Shown: positions 1 to 5,965, counted from the stretch's first letter. The stretch: 6,064 nt of DNA from an uncultured Oscillochloris sp. (GCA_903877345.1 CAIRDL010001099.1:1-6064); one strand, 5' to 3'. Made by a program: numbers and translations. The notes: generated from the letters alone by a model not told the origin.

Positions 1-68
1 CCTCGCGCAGGCCGCTGCCGGTCACGACCTTGCGCCTATCTAGTTGGGTGTCGTGGGTGGTGAGGTAA
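1..68. other. Left-edge flank, no supportable gene
   Basis: No start with a ribosome-binding site and no recognisable protein fragment was found here. One minus-strand frame stays open to the left edge (last whole codon at 4-2) and a plus-strand frame ends at a TAG at 41-43, but runs this short are expected by chance in GC-rich DNA. The stretch separates the palindromic element from whatever lies left of the window. Confidence 0.5.
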
Positions 69-170
69 TATAGCAATCCTATTGGGGTTGTTGCGTGGAG
101 TTGAGGCTTTAGCCCGATAGAACAGCCTGAAAGCTCGACTCCTTTTCACAACCTGTCTAGGATTGCTATA
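69..170. mobile_element. MITE-like 102-bp imperfect palindrome with 13-bp perfect terminal inverted repeats
   Basis: The left end TATAGCAATCCTA (69-81) is the exact reverse complement of the right end TAGGATTGCTATA (158-170). Pairing continues inward in the same register: GGTTGT (86-91) with ACAACC (148-153), and GGAGTTGAG (97-105) with CTCGACTCC (134-142) with one mismatch at 102/137. CTTT (107-110) then pairs with AAAG (130-133) after a single bulged G at 106. A 19-nt loop (111-129) is left. The symmetry stops abruptly at 69 and 170. The ends begin and finish with TA, compatible with a TA target duplication of the IS630/Tc1-mariner kind. There is no room for a transposase, so it would be non-autonomous. 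It lies 12 bp past the stop of the WD40 gene, so its RNA hairpin could also act as a 3'-end or terminator structure. It has no obvious U-tract. Confidence 0.6.
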
Positions 171-182
171 GCTGGGCGGCAC

Positions 183-3100
183 CTACGGCTGCGGACGCTG
201 CCAGCTATACACCGGCGGGCATTGGCGGTTGGTGAGCGAGAAGGCGAAAGGCTCATAGACACCGAAACCTGCGCTCTCGCCCGGGGTGAAGCTGCGCCAG
301 AAACGGCATTGCGCCATGAGCACCATGTCGTCGTCGCTCAGGTTCATATGCTGCTGCGCGGTTCGGTCTTTGGAGGCGGTAACAATCCTTCGCCCATCAG
401 GGCTAAAGGCCGCACTCAAAACGGCCCCAGTGTGGCTCCGAAGTGTGGCGAGCTTTGTACCATTTGCGGCGTCCCAGATGATGGCCGTGCGATCAGCAGA
501 AGCGGTGACGATGCGCTGCCCGTCGGGACTGTAGGCTGCACTGAAGACTTCACCGCCATGACCCTGGAGGGTGAAGAGCTTTGCACCACTAGTAGCATCC
601 CAGATGATGGCCGTGCGATCCTCGGAGGCAGTGACGATGCGTTGTCCGTCGGGGCTGTAGGCCGCGCTCCAGACAACGCCGCTATGCCCTTGAAGGGTGG
701 TGAGCTTTGCCCCACTGGTGGCGTCCCAGATGATCGCGGTCTGATCCCCAGAAGCGCTGACGATACGCTTTCCGTCAGGGCTGTAGGCCGCGCTCAAGCT
801 TGCCTTGCTATGGCCTTGAAGGGTGGCAAGCTTCGCACCGCTGGCAGCATCCCAGATGATCGCGGTGCTATCTTCGGAAGCGGTAACAATGCGTAGCCCA
901 TCAGGACTATAAACTGCGCTCTGAACCCAATTGGTGTGACCTCGAAAGATGTTGGACTCGGTACCGCTGGTAGCATCAGCATTCCAGATGATGGCGGTCT
1001 GATCCGCAGAGGCAGTGACGATGCGCTGTCCATCGGGGCTGTAGGCTGCGCTGTGAACCCAACTGATGTGGCCTTGGAGGGTGGTGAGCTTCGCACCACT
1101 GACGGCGTCCCAGATGATGGCAGTGCCATCGTTAGAAGCGGTGACGATATGCTTGCCATTGGGGCTGTAGGCCGCACTCCAGAGAGCGTCGCTATGGCCC
1201 TGGAGGGTGAGAAGCTTCGTACCACTAGCAGCATCCCAGATAATAGCGATCTGATCCCAGGAGGCGGTAACGATACGCTTTCCGTCAGGGCTGTAGGCCG
1301 CGCTGTTAACCCAACTGCTATGACCCTGGAGGGTGGTGAGCTTGGCACCACTAGCGGCATCCCAGATGATTGCAGTGCCATCGTCAGAAGCGGTGACGAT
1401 ATGCTTGCCATTGGGGCTATAGGCTGCGCTCCAGACACCGTCGCTATGGCCCTGGAGGGTGGTGAGCTTCGCACCACTAGCGGCATCCCAGATGATCGCG
1501 GTCTGATCCCAGGAGGCGGTAACGATACGCTTTCCGTCAGGGCTGTAGACCGCGCGATACACCGCGTCGCTATGGCCCTGGAGGGTGGTAAGCTTTGCAC
1601 CACTGGCGGCATCCCAGATGATCGCGGTGCCATCTTGAGAGGCTGTAACAATGCGTTGCCCGTCGGGGCTGTAGACTGCGCTGCGAACCCAATCGCTGTG
1701 CCCCTGGAGGGTGGTGAGCTTCGCACCGTTGGTGGCATTCCAGATGATCGCGGTCTGGTCAAAGGATGCGGTGACGATGCGCTGCCCGTCGGGGCTGTAG
1801 GCCGCGCTGACAATCCGATCGCTGTGGCCCTTCAGGAAGGTCTGCACTGGGATTTGTTGGGTCAGTGCCTCGCGCATGGCATCGCGGCTGACTAGGTCAC
1901 GGTTGCGTGCGAACCCCTCATAGGCCAGCATGAGCGACAGATTCGGATCGGTTTCAAGCTGAATCTGCGCTGCGAAGCCAAGGCGTTGGGCGTCGGTGGT
2001 GCGCTGCTGTGCTTCAGTGACGCCAAGGGCCTGCAACAGAAGCACCGAAAGCGTAACGGATACAACCAGCAGCACGACGGCAAACCCGCTGGCGATCCGC
2101 ACGCCCATTGGGATACCTTGCCACCAACTCAGGGGCCAATGGCGACGAATCCACGCTTGATCAAACACCTCGGCGTAAATCCGGTTCCGCACATACAGGC
2201 GCTGCTCCCGCCGCCGCACCAACCCCGATAGCTTCAGATGGGCGTAGATCGGCGACTGCTCTTCGTCGCGAACCGGCTGCCGACCGCTGCGAATGGTTTG
2301 GTAGAGCTTGAGGCCGCCAATGCGGTCAGGGGTGCGCTCAAGCAGCATGTCGCGCACAAACTGGAGGTTATGATCCTGCTCGCTCTGTGCGCCAAAAAAG
2401 GTCTGGCGTACCGTTGCGGCCAGCGCCTCCGCATCCCAATTCGCCTCCTCACGCGCAATAAGCGCCTGGCAGAGGCGCTGGGTCAGATACGGATGCCCGC
2501 CCGTCCAAGCGAGCACATGCCCGAGTACTGTTTGCGCCTCAGCTTCAGGCAAGCCAAACCCCTCCGCGAAAGGTGCCGCTTCTTCAAGCGTAAAGTCATC
2601 CAACTCGACCTGTGTCCCAAGGTTGAAAGGTGTGCGTTTCGGGTCGCGGATCAGGTCACCAGGGGTGGCTACGCCTATCAGCACGAAGGTTAGCCGACGC
2701 ACATGCGCATCGTCGGCCCGCGCATTGTAGAGGGCACGGATCACGGCAAAGAAGTCATCGGTGAAATCCAGGCTTAGGGTGGTGTCAAGCTCGTCAATAA
2801 AGATCACCACTGGCCCGGCCAGTTCACGCAGCACCACCTCTGTGCAGAAGCGGTTGAGCCGTTGCGCCAGCGGCAGATGGGCGTGGGTGTGCCACCAATC
2901 AAGTACGTCGAGCGCTAACCCCAGCTGATCCGCCAACTCGGTGAGCAAGCCCAGGTACCACTGGTCGGCGCTGGCCTTCACGCCGAGCTTGGTCAGGTCA
3001 AGCAAGGCTACGTGCGTCCCTACGGTCGCTAACCGCTCAGCGGTATGCACCATCAAGCTCGACTTCCCCATCTGGCGTGCCGTGAGGACGTAGGTGAACG

Positions 3101-3206
3101 TCCCGTTTTGGCAGAGCGCGAACAGTTCATCATCAGCTTTGCGGGCGACATAGATGCCCTGCCCTGCCTGCACTGTGCCGCCGACGGTGTAGATACTCGG
3201 GTTCAT
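183..3206 (-). CDS. AAA-like ATPase, single transmembrane helix and 12 WD40 repeats
   Basis: This 1007-residue protein looks like a membrane-anchored STAND-like switch. Residues 1-350 form an AAA-like (AAA_35-type) ATPase: P-loop ARQMGKSS at 43-50 (K48), Walker B VVIFIDELD at 133-141 (D138, E139), a sensor-like strand at 174-182, PFNLG at 193-197 and GGHPYLTQ at 236-243. A winged-helix-like end follows (about 318-350). The first Gly of GxxxxGK is Thr42, which I recall as common in this family. A hydrophobic helix spans about 367-391, preceded by R354, R355 and R370. The positive-inside rule therefore puts the ATPase in the cytoplasm and the WD40 part outside. A helical DP-NLSLML segment (420-427) links to twelve 42-residue WD40 repeats (455-950); the seventh has two extra residues. 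The last repeat stops before its final strand and a 57-residue tail follows. The ATG overlaps the upstream ATPase stop and has only a weak Shine-Dalgarno. Ligand and effector action are unknown. Confidence 0.93.
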   Translation of the reverse strand: MNPSIYTVGGTVQAGQGIYVARKADDELFALCQNGTFTYVLTARQMGKSSLMVHTAERLATVGTHVALLDLTKLGVKASADQWYLGLLTELADQLGLALDVLDWWHTHAHLPLAQRLNRFCTEVVLRELAGPVVIFIDELDTTLSLDFTDDFFAVIRALYNARADDAHVRRLTFVLIGVATPGDLIRDPKRTPFNLGTQVELDDFTLEEAAPFAEGFGLPEAEAQTVLGHVLAWTGGHPYLTQRLCQALIAREEANWDAEALAATVRQTFFGAQSEQDHNLQFVRDMLLERTPDRIGGLKLYQTIRSGRQPVRDEEQSPIYAHLKLSGLVRRREQRLYVRNRIYAEVFDQAWIRRHWPLSWWQGIPMGVRIASGFAVVLLVVSVTLSVLLLQALGVTEAQQRTTDAQRLGFAAQIQLETDPNLSLMLAYEGFARNRDLVSRDAMREALTQQIPVQTFLKGHSDRIVSAAYSPDGQRIVTASFDQTAIIWNATNGAKLTTLQGHSDWVRSAVYSPDGQRIVTASQDGTAIIWDAASGAKLTTLQGHSDAVYRAVYSPDGKRIVTASWDQTAIIWDAASGAKLTTLQGHSDGVWSAAYSPNGKHIVTASDDGTAIIWDAASGAKLTTLQGHSSWVNSAAYSPDGKRIVTASWDQIAIIWDAASGTKLLTLQGHSDALWSAAYSPNGKHIVTASNDGTAIIWDAVSGAKLTTLQGHISWVHSAAYSPDGQRIVTASADQTAIIWNADATSGTESNIFRGHTNWVQSAVYSPDGLRIVTASEDSTAIIWDAASGAKLATLQGHSKASLSAAYSPDGKRIVSASGDQTAIIWDATSGAKLTTLQGHSGVVWSAAYSPDGQRIVTASEDRTAIIWDATSGAKLFTLQGHGGEVFSAAYSPDGQRIVTASADRTAIIWDAANGTKLATLRSHTGAVLSAAFSPDGRRIVTASKDRTAQQHMNLSDDDMVLMAQCRFWRSFTPGESAGFGVYEPFAFSLTNRQCPPVYSWQRPQP
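357..1844 (-). repeat. Tandem 126-bp coding repeat array (12 WD40 units)
   Basis: Twelve in-frame units encode residues 455-950. Eleven are full length (ten of 126 bp, and the seventh of 132 bp through a two-codon insertion); the twelfth is 96 bp, ending after DRTA. The core SPDG-RIVTAS...TAIIW is nearly invariant. Differences concentrate at unit positions 9, 10, 12, 28 and 30. In repeat order, position 10 reads R,W,A,G,W,A,W,W,A,V,E,A. Position 12 reads V,R,Y,W,N,W,H,Q,L,W,F,L. Position 28 reads F,Q,W,D,W,N,A,E,G,E,A,K. Such homogeneity suggests unequal crossing-over or gene conversion between units. The array could form two propellers (for example 7+5 or 6+6), which cannot be decided from sequence alone. 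Confidence 0.95.
1089..1592 (-). repeat. Higher-order 252-bp duplication within the WD40 array (repeats 3-4 and 5-6)
   Basis: Repeats 3-4 (1341-1592) and 5-6 (1089-1340) form two copies of a two-repeat unit. Repeats 3 and 5 share WDQ after TAS, and only repeats 4 and 6 carry SPNGKH in place of SPDG[QKLR]R. By hand alignment, repeat 3 matches repeat 5 at 35 of 42 residues and repeat 4 matches repeat 6 at 37 of 42. At DNA level, 1250-1296 and 1502-1548 are identical for 47 bp at exactly 252 bp spacing. Most replacements in the duplicated pair fall at positions that vary across the whole array. Confidence 0.8.
3203..3206 (-). promoter_or_regulatory. ATGA stop-start overlap (translational coupling)
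   Basis: On the minus strand the four bases ATGA hold the ATG of the WD40 protein (3206-3204) and the TGA of the upstream ATPase (3205-3203). The region before this ATG is GC-rich without a good Shine-Dalgarno. Ribosomes finishing the first ATPase probably restart here, which would keep the two proteins in linked amounts. Confidence 0.85.
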
Positions 3207-4504
3207 CGCAACCGCCCCGCAAAGTAATCGGCGTAGAGTTGGCAGCGCATCAGGGTTTGCTCACCATCTCGGCGCACCAATCCGGCACCGTGCAGCCGCC
3301 AGAAGGCGCGGTCGTCGGTGCAGCGCTGCGTCCGCACGATCTGGCGCAGCACGTGGGCCAGTTCGGGGCGTTCATGGAGCCGCTGGATGTGGCGGCGCAA
3401 GTGTTCGCCGAAGGGGCCATCGTCGGTTGCCGCCTGGGCGAAGAGGGTGGTGCAGGGCATGCGCCCGTCGGCCACCAAATAAAGCGCCCGACGGGTCAAA
3501 TAGGGGTGGCCGTTCAGGAGCGTGACGAGCCGGGTTTCGTCTTCTAGCGAGAGCGGGCTGCCGTGCAGGGTGTTCAATCTGGCGACCTGGGAGGCAACAA
3601 AGTCAACTAACTCTATCACCTCGCCGACATTGAAAGGCGACTGGTGCAGATTTTGTACCAACTCGTAGGGTTCAGTTGAGGTCACCAAAACGAGGTCAAG
3701 CTTACGCCAGAGCGGGCGGTTCGGCATCGCCCGGTTGTTATGCCAGACCCGCAGCATCGCAAAGAAGTCGGTGCGAAAAGTACAGTCGAGAATACTATCA
3801 ACTTCGTCCATCGCCAGAAGCACCGGCGTATTGAGCGCAGGCAGGAGCACGCGCTCCACATAGCGAGTGCAGCGCTGGACGGTGCCGAGTTCCAACGGCC
3901 AATCTGCCTCTCGCAACGTGGGCAGGCCCAATTCATCACCAATCCAGCGGACGAACTGCTGAAAAAACGTGTCGGCATGCGCCCGCGCTGCCGCATCAAA
4001 CTGCTGGAAATCGAGATAGGCCACCTGCTTACCGACCGCTCCGGCAGTGGCCATCGCACGGGCGAGCAGCGAACTCTTGCCTACCTGCCGTGGCCCTTTA
4101 ATGGTCAGCGTAACGCCATCGCGGCGTGCGGCGGCAGCAGCGGCGATACGATCAGCGGGCTGCCGCTCGATATAGAAGGGCGAAGCGGGGTGCATCGTAC
4201 CTTCTGGCGGCTCAAGCGGCACTGGGCCGCTACGGGGTTCGAGGCGAGACGGCGAGGGCGATGGCACTGGTTGGGGCGGCACCAGTACCCCATCATCGGG
4301 CAAATCCTCGACTGGTTCGCCCCAACCCCGTAGGGTCGCCTTGAGGTGTGCGATGGCGGCGCGAGCTTCGCGGATGTCGTGGGTGACCTCCGGTGGGACA
4401 TGAGCACTGCCGAGCGCGGCTTGTTGGGTCAGCCGAATTGCCAAGGTGGCGCGGTGGGTGGCTAAACGCTCTTGGATTTCGGCGATGACCTGCGGTGAAG
4501 GCAT
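3203..4504 (-). CDS. Soluble AAA-like (STAND-type) ATPase with helical N-terminal domain
   Basis: The chosen start gives 433 residues. Residues 1-71 are helical and charged, with AHVPPEVTHDIREAR (34-48) and LRGWGEPVEDLPDD (58-71). I associate this pattern with short adaptor-like N-terminal domains on Chloroflexota ATPase, TIR or caspase proteins (from memory, not searched). A Pro-rich linker (72-105) leads to the AAA-like ATPase: Walker A GPRQVGKSS 137-145 (K143), Walker B VLLAMDEVD 228-236 (D233, E234), a sensor-like strand 270-277, PFNVG 290-294 and GHPYLTRR 332-339. The C-terminal part is helical with GLVRR near the end, like a winged helix. There is no signal peptide or membrane segment. 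The ATPase core is homologous to that of the downstream WD40 protein, which it overlaps by 4 bp. It carries no recognisable effector, so it may relay or recruit through its N-terminal domain. The frame stays open upstream to a GTG at 4651, but AGA, AGG and ATA codons there argue against coding. Confidence 0.88.
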   Translation of the reverse strand: MPSPQVIAEIQERLATHRATLAIRLTQQAALGSAHVPPEVTHDIREARAAIAHLKATLRGWGEPVEDLPDDGVLVPPQPVPSPSPSRLEPRSGPVPLEPPEGTMHPASPFYIERQPADRIAAAAAARRDGVTLTIKGPRQVGKSSLLARAMATAGAVGKQVAYLDFQQFDAAARAHADTFFQQFVRWIGDELGLPTLREADWPLELGTVQRCTRYVERVLLPALNTPVLLAMDEVDSILDCTFRTDFFAMLRVWHNNRAMPNRPLWRKLDLVLVTSTEPYELVQNLHQSPFNVGEVIELVDFVASQVARLNTLHGSPLSLEDETRLVTLLNGHPYLTRRALYLVADGRMPCTTLFAQAATDDGPFGEHLRRHIQRLHERPELAHVLRQIVRTQRCTDDRAFWRLHGAGLVRRDGEQTLMRCQLYADYFAGRLR

Positions 4505-4672
4505 AGGGCGATCCTCTCGTCTGGGCCTAACTTGCTGCAAATGGAGCGTTCTGGGACCCATGCGCCGCAGGCTCAACGCAAGATCGGCGGGTTCGCTCAT
4601 GGGGTACCGGGAATAAAATTCGTGGCTATATTCTGCCCCAAGTATACACACAGTGGTTGAATGGTGCTGACC
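4505..4672 (-). other. Non-coding gap between RNA ligase and ATPase, possible promoter region
   Basis: This 168-bp gap contains an AT-richer patch (about 4606-4650) unlike the surrounding coding DNA. Reading the minus strand, a TATACT box lies at 4646-4641, a good -10 match, but no convincing -35 element sits 15-18 nt upstream. TTGGGG with TTTTAT 17 nt further on is a weaker alternative. No rho-independent terminator hairpin with a U-tract was seen after the ligase stop. The gap may hold a separate promoter for the two ATPases. Confidence 0.3.
4512..4518 (-). promoter_or_regulatory. Ribosome-binding site fixing the ATPase start
   Basis: On the minus strand GAGAGGA lies 7 nt before the ATG at 4504. 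The in-frame upstream alternatives (ATG at 4600, GTG at 4651) have no comparable purine-rich site. This decides for the 433-residue form. Confidence 0.75.
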
Positions 4673-5782
4673 CTATCCTGAGACGGCATGCGGGTCAAGC
4701 TGCTTCCACAGGATCGGCACCACCGGCTTGGCGTCGGCAAGGGCAAAAAGCACCGGTCGGTCGGCGACGGGCTGTTCCTGAACGGCCAACGCAAACGCCC
4801 GTCGCCCCAGGTCGAGCAGGGGCGCGAACGCCGTGAACTGTTCCCGCATCCGCTGCAAGCGGGTGGCAACCGCCTCGCGCATGCCCTGGGCGTACCGGTC
4901 TGCGTCCGGGGCAAGTTCTTCGGGCAGCCCTTGGCGATAGGCCGCCCAGACACCAGGTTGCGCGAGATCCGCAATCAGCGTGTCGTAAACCTGTGCTGGC
5001 CCAAAGCCGGACAGCGCCTTGGCAAGCCGAAGATAGTCGGCGGTTTTCACTTTGACCCGAAACCCGTCCGGCCAACGGAGCACCCACCCTTCGTTGCCAA
5101 CCACCGTCTGTTGCTGCGCCCGTAGGTCGGTCAAGGTGGCATGGACGCGGGGCGTGCGCGGCAGATCAAGGTGCTGTGCCCATCTGTGCAGCTCGGCATC
5201 GTCAAGGTCACTGACCGTAGTGCCGCCGATGCGCTGCACGCCGATGAGGGAGAGTTCGGCAGTTGGGTAGCGTACAACCACGCGGTTATGCGGAGCAATC
5301 CACTCGCCAAGGAACGTATAGCGCGCCTCCGGGGTTGGGGTCGGCCATGCCGTCCACGTCTGCCGCGCACTGAGCCATGCGTGTGCCTCCAGCGCCTGGG
5401 TACTCTGAAAGTTGCCCCGCGTCGTGCAGCGCCACTGCCCAAGCTCATCGTCGTACCACATGATGATCAGGGAGCCATCGAGTTTCGCCGTGACCTCGTA
5501 GTTCGCGCCTCGTGCCACGATCACATCGAACGCGCACTCAGGAAAGCCGGGCTCGTCCACGTTGGCAAATTTCGGGAATGGAACCGCGAGCACGTTGCCG
5601 TCACGGTCAGTCACAAGTCCCCGGCACTGGCGGGTTTCCGGCGTCCATGCTTGGGCATAGGTCGCCTTGTCGGTGTAGTTGTACAGCCAGTGCCGCCCGT
5701 CAGGACTCAGGATGCGGGCAATGTGGCGGGCCGTCAGTTGGGCATGGAGTGCGTCTAAGTTCATGAGATCGGACAGATGCAT
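4673..5782 (-). CDS. T4 Rnl1-type RNA ligase
   Basis: This is an ATP-dependent RNA ligase that should join 5'-phosphate and 3'-hydroxyl RNA ends through ligase-AMP and RNA-adenylate steps. The 369 residues are close to T4 Rnl1 in length (374, from memory). CRGLV (53-57) carries an Arg at the position of the T4 essential Arg54. PFPKFANVDE (68-77) matches the pre-motif segment. Motif I is KLDGS 100-104, with K100 the predicted AMP-accepting lysine, and TRG follows at 121-123. The motif III region is FLGEWIAPHNR 157-167 (E160), motif IV is NEGWVL 230-235 (E231), and motif V is KVKTADY 244-250 (K244, K246). The spacing closely follows T4 Rnl1 (K99, E159, E227, K240, K242, recalled from the literature). 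Residues after about 254 form a helical C-terminal domain that may set substrate choice. There is no signal peptide, so it should be cytosolic. No kinase-phosphatase partner is visible in the window. The frame extends upstream to 5809, but the Shine-Dalgarno supports 5782. Confidence 0.93.
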   Translation of the reverse strand: MHLSDLMNLDALHAQLTARHIARILSPDGRHWLYNYTDKATYAQAWTPETRQCRGLVTDRDGNVLAVPFPKFANVDEPGFPECAFDVIVARGANYEVTAKLDGSLIIMWYDDELGQWRCTTRGNFQSTQALEAHAWLSARQTWTAWPTPTPEARYTFLGEWIAPHNRVVVRYPTAELSLIGVQRIGGTTVSDLDDAELHRWAQHLDLPRTPRVHATLTDLRAQQQTVVGNEGWVLRWPDGFRVKVKTADYLRLAKALSGFGPAQVYDTLIADLAQPGVWAAYRQGLPEELAPDADRYAQGMREAVATRLQRMREQFTAFAPLLDLGRRAFALAVQEQPVADRPVLFALADAKPVVPILWKQLDPHAVSG

Positions 5783-5789
5783 GGGGTGG

Positions 5790-5795
5790 CTCCTT
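5790..5795 (-). promoter_or_regulatory. Ribosome-binding site fixing the RNA ligase start
   Basis: AAGGAG on the minus strand lies 7 nt before the ATG at 5782, a near-perfect Shine-Dalgarno. The longer in-frame start at 5809 has only AGGA 6 nt upstream and would overlap the small upstream ORF. The shorter form also begins next to the first residues that look like the ligase family. Confidence 0.8.
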
Positions 5796-5805
5796 GTATG
5801 GGCGA

Positions 5806-5952
5806 TCATACCGGGTCCTGCATGATAGCCCGCCGTCCTAGCGGCCCGTGCGGTGCCGGAACCAAGGCACTCGTCAGCACCCCCGCGTTGTAGGCCAGCG
5901 CACGGCTAGGAAGCACCCAGAGTTCTGGGGTGAATTGGAACGGCTGATTCAT
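5806..5952 (-). CDS. Small hypothetical protein (48 aa) upstream of RNA ligase
   Basis: A 48-codon ORF starts MNQPFQFTPELWVLP and ends AIMQDPV followed by TGA. I do not recognise it. In favour of being real: an AGAGG site 8 nt before the ATG, third codon positions that are mostly G or C, and tight packing, with 23 nt to the preceding stop and 23 nt to the ligase start. It has a mildly hydrophobic middle (about residues 11-33) but no clear transmembrane helix, no Cys and no known motif. It could be a genuine small partner of the ligase, a leader peptide coupling translation to the ligase, or the surviving start of a longer gene that decayed. Confidence 0.45.
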   Translation of the reverse strand: MNQPFQFTPELWVLPSRALAYNAGVLTSALVPAPHGPLGRRAIMQDPV

Positions 5953-5960
5953 TGGCAATG

Positions 5961-5965
5961 CCTCT
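5961..5965 (-). promoter_or_regulatory. Ribosome-binding site of the 48-aa ORF
   Basis: AGAGG on the minus strand lies 8 nt before the ATG at 5952. It is the main sequence support for translation of this small ORF. Confidence 0.45.

Noticed and set aside
1..68. Minus-strand frame open to the left edge, encoding TTHDTQLDRRKVV and nearby residues
   Set aside because: It has no start with a ribosome-binding site and no family resemblance. The run is too short to separate from chance in GC-rich DNA.
357..1844. Regularly spaced repeats resembling a CRISPR-like or satellite array
   Set aside because: The 126-bp period is exactly 42 codons and each unit is a WD40 repeat in frame. There are no short direct repeats separated by unique spacers.
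222..1895. Long plus-strand open frames (222-896 and 936-1895) opposite the WD40 array
   Set aside because: They arise because the 126-bp repeat unit happens to lack stops in the antisense frame, so the same shadow recurs in each unit. The antisense peptide has no known fold, and the minus-strand frame is a clear WD40 protein.
3239..4344. Plus-strand open frames across the soluble ATPase gene
   Set aside because: They are antisense shadows of a well-supported AAA-like ATPase with clear Walker motifs. They lack ribosome-binding sites and recognisable domains.
5289..5300. AGCAATCC inside the ligase gene, similar to the end of the palindromic element
   Set aside because: Only eight bases match, there is no inverted partner nearby, and the reading frame is intact. 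It is coincidence.
4673..5782. mRNA-capping enzyme or DNA ligase as identity of the nucleotidyltransferase
   Set aside because: KLDGS with the CRG and PFPKF segments before it, the motif spacing and the total length all fit the Rnl1 RNA ligase family. No OB-fold C-terminus typical of DNA ligases or capping enzymes is evident.
5783..5809. Longer RNA ligase start at ATG 5809
   Set aside because: The ATG at 5782 has a near-perfect AAGGAG site at 7 nt. The extra nine residues are not ligase-like and overlap the small upstream ORF.
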